Assembly: GCA_031255875.1 (NCBI GenBank)
Contig: JAIRRR010000097.1
Span: 1-7,162 of the forward strand
Source of the DNA: Treponema sp.
GTDB taxonomy: Bacteria; Spirochaetota; Spirochaetia; Treponematales; Breznakiellaceae
Direction: 5' to 3'
Length of the DNA stretch: 7,162 bases
The position numbers and the translations under genes were made by a program. This document shows, in pieces, positions 1 to 4,316 of this stretch. Below the pieces are notes generated by a model that saw nothing but the letters and a program-made list of their open reading frames with translations, searched no databases and was not told the DNA's origin. Position 1 is the first letter of the stretch; each line of letters begins with the position of its first letter.

Positions 1-63
1 AGACGCGGCGGCTTCCCCGCCGCCCTCGATTTCAAAAACTATGTTAAATGTTTTATCCGCCAT
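1..63 (-). CDS. Start of an unrecognised protein gene, cut by the left window edge
   Basis: An ATG at 63-61 opens a reading frame that stays open to base 1, giving 21 codons with a protein-like start (MADKTFNIVFEIEGGG, then Glu-Ala-Ala-Ala-Ser). The alternation of hydrophobic and polar residues suggests a beta strand at the very N-terminus. There is no signal peptide, so the product is probably cytoplasmic. No strong Shine-Dalgarno sequence is seen just upstream, which is the main weakness of the call. It lies on the same strand as the SH3 lipoprotein gene, 139 bases downstream of that gene's stop, with a hairpin between them. The rest lies outside the window, so no function is proposed. Some phage-type structural proteins begin in a similar way, but 21 residues cannot decide this. 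Confidence 0.45.
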   Translation of the reverse strand, partial: MADKTFNIVFEIEGGGEAAAS

Positions 64-130
64 TCATGCATCCGTATTGCGCCGGGCCGGGTAGTTCCAA
101 AAGGCTAAACCATGAAACAGCGGCCGGTTC

Positions 131-174
131 GTTGATCCTGTCCCAAAACCCGCCTGGTTTTAGGACTATTGAAC
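131..174. repeat. Imperfect hairpin between the lipoprotein gene and the next minus-strand gene
   Basis: The arms 140-150 and 156-166 pair over 11 positions with one mismatch (core AAAACC / GGTTTT) around a 5-base loop. Three further pairs appear at 131-133 / 172-174. It begins 37 bases past the lipoprotein stop. No T-run follows on the minus strand, so it is a poor intrinsic terminator by the usual rule. It could protect the 3' end of the mRNA, or be one copy of an interspersed repeat. A perfect short dyad, CTTGT-T-ACAAG, sits beside it at 174-184. Confidence 0.45.
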
Positions 175-202
175 TTGTTACAAGCGGGGTTTCCGAACAA
201 CT

Positions 203-1315
203 CTACTGGGCGCTCTCAAGCCAGGCGCCGAAAACCCACCCGTCCGCCGGCTGCTCGATATGGTACCACCGCGCCGTCCGGCCGTCCACGTTGAATTCTT
301 CAACCGTCTCCTCAACGGCCCTGACTTCGGCAGCGTACGAAAGCTGCGCGAGGAGTTCCGAAGATACGTCCGGGCTTTTCCGGACATTCACGTTGTCGTC
401 GGTCACCCAGAACGAGGCGTCCGTTTCCCGCGCCGGAACGGCGGTGTCCGCCGCGATGAGCGCCCGCACTTCGTCGGCAAAATTCGAATCCGGGTAATCG
501 TCCAGCGCGGAATTCAGCAGGGCCTCGCGGCGGTTCTGCTCCTTGTCCGCGTCCAGCGCCTCGGCGGTTTGCAGCAGGATCAGGGACTGCACGTCCTGAT
601 CGCGGTAGGAAATCGAGGCGGTCTTGATAAACAAATTCCTGCGGTACGTCTGGCTTACCGGGTCGTATGCCTCTATTTGGACAAAGCCGTCTTTTTCGGT
701 TTCGGGGAAGGCCCCCAGCACGGTTTTGCGGGGCAGAATATAATCGGTAACGTCGATATTCCTGGGGCTGCGGTAAAGGTTTGCCTTTTCGTCGGATACC
801 GCGGCCAGAACGCTGCCCCGCGTTATCTGGTTCGCGAAAACCATGCCCGTCGTGCCCGTGTCGCGCCTGACGACGTAGTAATCGTACACCTTGTTATCGT
901 AAGCGTTTGTCGCCTGCCTGGGCTCCGGCGCGACCAGCTCCAGCCTTTCGCCCAGCGGGATCGCCTGGGCTGCCTTGGCAAGGTCCGTCTGGGCCCCTGT
1001 GTCGGGATCGGCGGTGTAGAGCCACATCCCGACACGCATCGCGTAACCGGCGGCGGCCGCTGCCGGGGTTTCAGGTTCTCCCGCGGCGGTTTCCGCATCC
1101 GCCGGTTCTGCCGGTCTCTCCGGGGCCTTTGAGCAGCCCAGGGGCAGGAAAACCGCGCCGATCAGCAAGAGGGTCAGGGCGCAGAGCCTTTCCCGGAGCT
1201 TCGGTTTTCGGGAGAGCGGCCCCGCAGCCGGGGAAAAAGACAGGCCTCCGGCAGCTTTTCCTGCGGTCAATCCCGGAACTTTCCGGGTTTTGAGAAAGCT
1301 TCTACGCTGACTCAT
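203..1315 (-). CDS. SH3-domain lipoprotein, 370 residues
   Basis: Probable envelope lipoprotein with bacterial SH3-like (SH3b) domains; such domains often bind peptidoglycan or proteins, but the partner is unknown. The start at 1315 is favoured over the longer frame from 1438 because AAGGAG (1327-1322) lies 6 bases upstream of it and a good promoter lies beyond. A basic N-terminal stretch of about 43 residues precedes a hydrophobic segment (44-59) ending in LPLGC, with Cys61 as the likely lipidated residue. This lipobox is relaxed, as in spirochaetes. Residues 62-90 form an Ala/Pro/Glu-rich linker. About 92-165 and 172-236 look like two SH3-like folds, 243-289 is helical and TPR-like, and 302-368 is a clear SH3b domain (DNVNVRKSP near its start, GWVFGAWL at its end). 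Residues 4-9 read RRSFLK, a twin-arginine-like motif that is unexpected here. The fold of the first two domains is inference. Confidence 0.85.
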   Translation of the reverse strand: MSQRRSFLKTRKVPGLTAGKAAGGLSFSPAAGPLSRKPKLRERLCALTLLLIGAVFLPLGCSKAPERPAEPADAETAAGEPETPAAAAAGYAMRVGMWLYTADPDTGAQTDLAKAAQAIPLGERLELVAPEPRQATNAYDNKVYDYYVVRRDTGTTGMVFANQITRGSVLAAVSDEKANLYRSPRNIDVTDYILPRKTVLGAFPETEKDGFVQIEAYDPVSQTYRRNLFIKTASISYRDQDVQSLILLQTAEALDADKEQNRREALLNSALDDYPDSNFADEVRALIAADTAVPARETDASFWVTDDNVNVRKSPDVSSELLAQLSYAAEVRAVEETVEEFNVDGRTARWYHIEQPADGWVFGAWLESAQ

Positions 1316-1321
1316 TTTACA

Positions 1322-1327
1322 CTCCTT
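1322..1327 (-). promoter_or_regulatory. Ribosome binding site of the SH3 lipoprotein gene
   Basis: AAGGAG on the minus strand, 6 bases before the ATG at 1315. It is a near-perfect Shine-Dalgarno sequence and decides the start against the upstream in-frame ATG at 1438. Confidence 0.85.
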
Positions 1328-1335
1328 GATAAAAC

Positions 1336-1353
1336 GCCTGTGGAGGAACAGGC
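1336..1353. promoter_or_regulatory. Small dyad at the lipoprotein transcription start
   Basis: GCCTGT (1336-1341) and ACAGGC (1348-1353) form a perfect 6-bp inverted repeat with a 6-base loop. It lies just downstream of the -10 box on the minus strand, over the expected transcription start. It could be a repressor site or a 5' mRNA hairpin; the short arms allow chance. Confidence 0.3.
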
Positions 1354-1355
1354 TC

Positions 1356-1385
1356 AGTATACTGCAAAATATCGGAAGATGACAA
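1356..1385 (-). promoter_or_regulatory. Sigma-70-type promoter for the SH3 lipoprotein gene
   Basis: On the minus strand a -35 box TTGTCA (1385-1380) and a -10 box TATACT (1361-1356) are separated by 18 bases. Each matches the consensus at five of six positions. The expected start of transcription is near 1349, giving a leader of about 34 bases that contains the AAGGAG site. Confidence 0.65.
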
Positions 1386-1434
1386 CACAGGAATTCCGGT
1401 TTCACGGGTACGGACGGAGAAGATGATGATTTTA

Positions 1435-1512
1435 CCACGGGCGCTGCGGACAGACAGCGGCTTTTTGTTTAAATCCGCGCTTTTGCCCGTGACGGTCTGC
1501 GTCTGTCCGTGG
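1435..1512. repeat. Competing inverted repeats in the divergent intergenic region
   Basis: CGGACAGAC (1447-1455) pairs perfectly with GTCTGTCCG (1501-1509), and the pairing can continue inward with one bulge (GCGG 1457-1460 with 1497-1500, one G-T pair). CCACGG (1435-1440) can pair with CCGTGG (1507-1512). CACGGGC (1436-1442) can instead pair with GCCCGTG (1485-1491). These folds partly exclude each other. No gene or promoter is clear here, so the role is open: a structured RNA, an operator, or a decayed repeat. Confidence 0.4.
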
Positions 1513-1570
1513 TTTGTTCGATAATCGGGATTAGCAATGACGACAGGCGGCGCAGGCGTCGATTCCTGGA

Positions 1571-1616
1571 CGCGTAATATTTACCCGCGGCGGCCCGGGC
1601 GGGTAAATATTACGCG
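1571..1616. repeat. Perfect 18-bp inverted repeat
   Basis: Arms 1571-1588 and 1599-1616 are exactly complementary over 18 bp, with a 10-base GC-rich centre. Each arm has an AT-rich core (GTAATATTTAC) bounded by GC-rich ends. No T-run follows on either strand and no gene ends close to it, so a terminator is unlikely. It sits at the edge of the GC-rich block that follows. It could be a fold-back repeat unit, a cruciform or a large dyad operator. The symmetry was read base by base. Confidence 0.85.
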
Positions 1617-1800
1617 CAGCGGGAAATTCGCGGGGCGCTGCGCGCGGAGAGTCGCGAAGCGCGTGCAAGGGATAGGAGGGGTGCGGGCCCCGCAGGGGCG
1701 AAAGCAGCCACGGCGCAAAGCGCCGGGGCCGGAGCGGCGGGCGCTGCGGAGCCCCGTATAGCCCGGTCCGGCCCGGCGCCAGCGCGGCCGGGCCGGATGT
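1617..1800. repeat. Very GC-rich block of small hairpins, probable interspersed repeat
   Basis: This noncoding stretch is far richer in G and C than the bases on its right side. It holds several short dyads: CAGCG/CGCTG (1617-1621, 1636-1640), TGCGGG/CCCGCA (1682-1687, 1689-1694), CGGCGC-AAA-GCGCCG (1711-1725) and an 11-bp stem at 1767-1797. Open frames exist on both strands, but they are rich in Arg, Pro, Ala and Gly, lack ribosome binding sites and look like by-products of composition. The style resembles GC-rich intergenic repeats I associate with treponemes. Copy number cannot be judged from one window. Confidence 0.5.
1767..1797. repeat. 11-bp GC hairpin at the right end of the GC-rich block
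   Basis: Arms 1767-1777 and 1787-1797 pair perfectly over 11 bp (TCCGGCCCGGC with its complement), with a 9-base loop that allows two more pairs with one bulge. An A-run follows on the plus strand, so a T-run would come before the hairpin on the minus strand. It therefore does not fit an intrinsic terminator in either direction. It marks the sharp change from GC-rich to AT-richer sequence. Confidence 0.6.
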
Positions 1801-1850
1801 ACCCAAAAAAATTAAAACGTATGCGTCTTGGCACGGTTATTGCTGGATTT

Positions 1851-1879
1851 TTTACGGCTCTGCATTGGCGCCGTATACA
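1851..1879 (+). promoter_or_regulatory. Candidate promoter of the efflux operon
   Basis: TTTACG (1851-1856) and TATACA (1874-1879) are spaced by 17 bases and each matches the sigma-70 boxes at four of six positions. The elements are weak, but this is the best pair in the AT-richer stretch before the first efflux gene. A dyad TACGGC/GCCGTA (1853-1858, 1870-1875) overlaps both boxes and could be a regulator site. Confidence 0.35.
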
Positions 1880-1882
1880 TTT

Positions 1883-1901
1883 TTGTAATCGTTGGTTACA
1901 A
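1883..1901. promoter_or_regulatory. Operator-like dyad before the efflux operon
   Basis: TTGTAA (1883-1888) and TTACAA (1896-1901) are perfect 6-bp arms with a 7-base spacer in which C1890 and G1894 also pair. The 19-bp site lies just after the candidate -10 box and ends 2 bases before the purine-rich ribosome binding site (1904-1914). This position suits a TetR- or MarR-type repressor, the usual regulators of RND operons, or a hairpin that limits translation. No regulator gene is in the window. Confidence 0.4.
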
Positions 1902-1919
1902 TTGAAAGAGGGGGTAAAC

Positions 1920-3236
1920 ATGGAGCGGGTTCCCCGGCTGGGGCTTGTCTGTTTTGCGGCGCTGTTTTTTGCCTTCGCGCCCCGGGCCGGGGCGGAGGGC
2001 CTGTCGCTGGACAGGGCGGTGGAGCTTGCCCTGGAGCAAAGCCTGGCTCTGCAAAAAGAATTTATCGACTTAAACACCGCCGGGGTTTCCGCGTCCAATC
2101 TCTGGGCCGAGATTTTTCCCTCTATCAGCGCCGGGGGGGAGCTGGGCTACGCGACCCCTCTCTTTACCGATCCGGGTTTTCGGGCGGACGGGGACCTGCT
2201 GAGTTACGGCGTTTCCCTGGGCGTTACTTTCCGGCTTGCGCCTTCCCTGTCGTCTTCCATGAAGCTGCTCAGCCTGGCCTACCAGTCGCGGCTTCTCAAT
2301 TACGAAAACAGCCGCAGGCAGCTTGAGATTCAGGCGGCGAAAACTTTTTTCAGCCTGATCGCGGAAAAGAGGAATCTTGTTAATCTGGAAAATACCGGGG
2401 CGCAGGCGGAACGGCAGCTTGAAAAAAACCGGATCGCCTTTAACAACGGCCTTGTCAGCCAGGTGGTTTTTTTGCAGAGCAGCCTCGCGGTGGAGAACGC
2501 CCGGCTTGGCCTGAACAGGGCCGGGACCCTGTACGCCTCGCATTTAAGGGATTTTCTTGTGCTGCTGGGGCTTGACGGCGGGGCGGATATCGAGCTTGAA
2601 GGGGAAATCGCGCCGGAACGGGTCGAGCTTGATCACGTGCGGCTTATTGGCGAGTATCTGGCCAGGCGGCCCGACGTGGTAAGCCAGAGGCAGGAGATTG
2701 AGCGGCTGGAATTGGCGGCGAAGCAGGCCGCCCTTAACGCCCGCGCGCCGTCCCTGTCGCTTACGACGCGGTGGCGGGGCGGCTCCGGGGCCAGCCCGGG
2801 GAAATTTACCGACAGCCTTTCCGCGGGCCTGAGCGTGGATATTCCTATTGCCGGGTGGATCCCCGGCACCGGCGGGCAGAACGGCAGCCAGTCCGTCCTG
2901 AGCGCGAAGGCCGGCGTGGAGAAGGCCAGGCTGGACCTGAAGAGCACGGAGAACCGGGCCAGGGCGGAAATACAGTCCCTGTCGGAGAATCTCCGCAACT
3001 CGTGGGCCGGCATCGAGATTGCCCGGCTCCAGGTCGAGCTTGCGGAGCGGAGCCACGAGCTGACGGAGGAGGGGTTTAGAAACGGCGTTACCGAATCGCT
3101 CGCCCTGGAAAACGCCCGGAACAGCCTGGCCGAAGCCCGGCAGCAGTTATTGGAAGTTGAGTTAGCGTATATGAATATGATTCTCGATCTGGCCGGGGCG
3201 CTTAACGTTGACTGGCGGGAATTGGGGAAGCGATGA
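1920..3236 (+). CDS. TolC-family outer-membrane efflux protein
   Basis: The 438-residue product is an outer-membrane factor, the trimeric exit duct of a tripartite pump. The start at 1920 follows a purine-rich site (GAAAGAGGGGG, 1904-1914) and gives a clean signal peptide: basic start, hydrophobic core 7-20, likely cut after AGA (25/26). The in-frame ATG at 1797 lacks a ribosome site and would bury the signal, so it is rejected. Two outer-membrane efflux protein (OEP) repeats are seen, about 28-220 and 235-430. Each has the long helices typical of the periplasmic barrel and a matching motif (NGLVSQVVFLQSSLAVENA at 176-194; NGVTESLALENARNSLAEA at 388-406). RPDVVSQRQEIERLE at 250-264 is also typical. 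Residues 66-106 and 276-312 fit the beta-barrel strands. Length is usual for the family. There is no N-terminal lipobox, so it is not a lipid-anchored NodT-type member. Confidence 0.95.
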   Translation: MERVPRLGLVCFAALFFAFAPRAGAEGLSLDRAVELALEQSLALQKEFIDLNTAGVSASNLWAEIFPSISAGGELGYATPLFTDPGFRADGDLLSYGVSLGVTFRLAPSLSSSMKLLSLAYQSRLLNYENSRRQLEIQAAKTFFSLIAEKRNLVNLENTGAQAERQLEKNRIAFNNGLVSQVVFLQSSLAVENARLGLNRAGTLYASHLRDFLVLLGLDGGADIELEGEIAPERVELDHVRLIGEYLARRPDVVSQRQEIERLELAAKQAALNARAPSLSLTTRWRGGSGASPGKFTDSLSAGLSVDIPIAGWIPGTGGQNGSQSVLSAKAGVEKARLDLKSTENRARAEIQSLSENLRNSWAGIEIARLQVELAERSHELTEEGFRNGVTESLALENARNSLAEARQQLLEVELAYMNMILDLAGALNVDWRELGKR

Positions 3237-3298
3237 CGGGCGGGGAGCGCCGTTGCGGCTTTCCGGGAATTTTGTTTTTTGGGGGGCGCCCGGTATGA
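3233..3298 (+). CDS. Possible 21-codon mini-cistron linking the outer-membrane factor and adaptor genes
   Basis: The ATG at 3233 overlaps the TGA of the TolC-family gene (ATGA), and the TGA of this small frame overlaps the ATG of the adaptor gene (ATGA again). It encodes 21 residues starting MTGGERRCGF and ending GGRPV, with no recognised family. GGGGAAG (3224-3230) lies only 2 bases upstream, too close for an ideal ribosome site. A T6-G6 tract (3275-3286) lies inside it. The likely role is translational coupling, letting terminating ribosomes restart and keeping product ratios linked. The double overlap is seen directly; expression of the peptide is inference, and chance is a real alternative. 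Confidence 0.35.
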   Translation: MTGGERRCGFPGILFFGGRPV

Positions 3299-4314
3299 GG
3301 GAGCGTAATGTGGGGAAGTCCAGGCCGAGGACGGCGGTTACTGTGGTGATAGCGGCGCTGGTTTTAATTTTCGCGGGGCTGACGGCCTATTCGTTTTTCA
3401 AGCCGGACGCGCCGCCCGGCGGGGCGCAGGCGGCGGGAGGCCCTTCCCAGGGCGCGGCCCGGCCGGCCGGCCCGGCAGAGCGGGCGGGCCCGGCAGGGCA
3501 GGCGGGGAACGCCCAGGCTGCGCGCAGCGCGACTACGGTCAGGACGACGGAAGTCGCGCTGGGGACTATCGAGAACAGCGTGGTGATCAACGGGGACGTG
3601 CTTGCGGCGGGCCAGGTAACCATTTACCCCACGGTCGCGGGAAAACTGACGGAGCTCCGTTTCCAGGTCGGGGACCGGGTAAGCCGGGGGCAGGCTGTCG
3701 CCGCGGTGGACCCGTCGAGGCCCGGGGAGGTGTTTTCCCAGAGTCCGGTAATTTCGACAATCAGCGGGACCGTGCTCCAGGCGCCGCTCCATTCGGGCGA
3801 CACGGTCGGCACCGGGACCCCCGTGTATGTTATCGGGGATCTTTCGGTCCTGGAGGTGGAAACTTTTGTGCCCGAGCGTTACGCCAACGCCGCGCGCAGG
3901 GGCCTTACGGCCCTGGTGTCCCTGGAAGCCCTGCCGGGCGAGAGTTTTCCCGCCACGGTATACGAAGTAAGCCCGGTGCTTGACCCGGCCAGCCGGACCC
4001 TGAGGATACGGCTCCGCTTCGACAGGCCGGACGAGCGGATACGGGCGGGGATGTTCGCCACGGTAAGCCTGGTGACCAGCGCCCGGCGGGATGTGCCGGT
4101 TATCCCCCGCTCTTCGGTGATAAATACCTACGGTTCCTGGATCGTGTTTATTGTTGACCATGACAACATAGCCCGGCGGAAAGTTATTACGCTGGGGCTT
4201 GAAAACGAGACTTCGGTAGAAGTGCTTAGCGGCATTGAGACCGGCGACCGCCTTGTTTCCACGGGGCAGAATTTCCTGAGCGACGGCGATCCGGTACGTA
4301 TTGTGGAGGGATAG
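3295..4314 (+). CDS. RND efflux periplasmic adaptor (membrane fusion protein)
   Basis: The 339-residue protein would bridge the RND pump and the TolC-like duct. The start at 3295 follows a G-run (3281-3286) by 8 bases and gives a basic N-terminus followed by a hydrophobic segment (14-31). There is no lipobox, so it is probably anchored by an uncleaved or ordinary signal. A Pro/Ala/Gly-rich linker covers about 38-80. The lipoyl half (AGKLTELRFQVGDRVSRGQ, 115-133) is followed almost at once by the second half (SGTVLQAPLHSGDTVGTG, 157-174), so the long alpha-helical hairpin seems absent. A beta-barrel domain spans about 185-260 (PASRTLRIRLRF at 231-242, AGMFATVSL at 251-259). A membrane-proximal domain spans about 265-337 (IPRSSVI at 270-276, TGQNFLSDGDPV at 323-334). 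An in-frame ATG at 3208 overlaps the upstream gene and would hide the membrane anchor, so it is not preferred. The pump gene starts 2 bases after its stop. Confidence 0.93.
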   Translation: MRERNVGKSRPRTAVTVVIAALVLIFAGLTAYSFFKPDAPPGGAQAAGGPSQGAARPAGPAERAGPAGQAGNAQAARSATTVRTTEVALGTIENSVVINGDVLAAGQVTIYPTVAGKLTELRFQVGDRVSRGQAVAAVDPSRPGEVFSQSPVISTISGTVLQAPLHSGDTVGTGTPVYVIGDLSVLEVETFVPERYANAARRGLTALVSLEALPGESFPATVYEVSPVLDPASRTLRIRLRFDRPDERIRAGMFATVSLVTSARRDVPVIPRSSVINTYGSWIVFIVDHDNIARRKVITLGLENETSVEVLSGIETGDRLVSTGQNFLSDGDPVRIVEG

Positions 4315-4316
4315 GG

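Noticed and set aside
7..24. Hairpin GGCGGC-N6-GCCGCC as a terminator
   Set aside because: No T-run follows on either strand and it lies within the likely coding start of the left-edge gene, where it encodes Gly-Gly-Gly-Glu-Ala-Ala.
1..108. Plus-strand frame open from base 1 to a TAA at 106-108, as the tail of an upstream gene
   Set aside because: Thirty-five codons can be open by chance in GC-rich DNA, the sequence is Cys/Arg/His-rich, and the opposite strand offers a more protein-like start in the same bases.
260..1132. Open frame of 290 codons on the plus strand across the lipoprotein gene
   Set aside because: It is in codon register with the lipoprotein gene on the other strand, has no ribosome site and resembles no protein family; the minus-strand gene has a promoter, a ribosome site, a lipobox and SH3 motifs.
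1574..1613. Resemblance of the inverted-repeat arms to the TAATATTAC nick site of single-stranded DNA virus origins
   Set aside because: The match is not exact and lies in the stem rather than the loop, and no replication initiator gene is present.
1531..1806. Pro/Arg/Ala-rich open frame on the minus strand of the intergenic region
   Set aside because: No ribosome site, and the composition follows from the GC-rich repeat-like block; it also runs through the perfect inverted repeat.
1797..1919. Upstream in-frame start for the outer-membrane factor
   Set aside because: It would add 41 residues before a good signal peptide, has no ribosome site and would cover the candidate promoter and operator.
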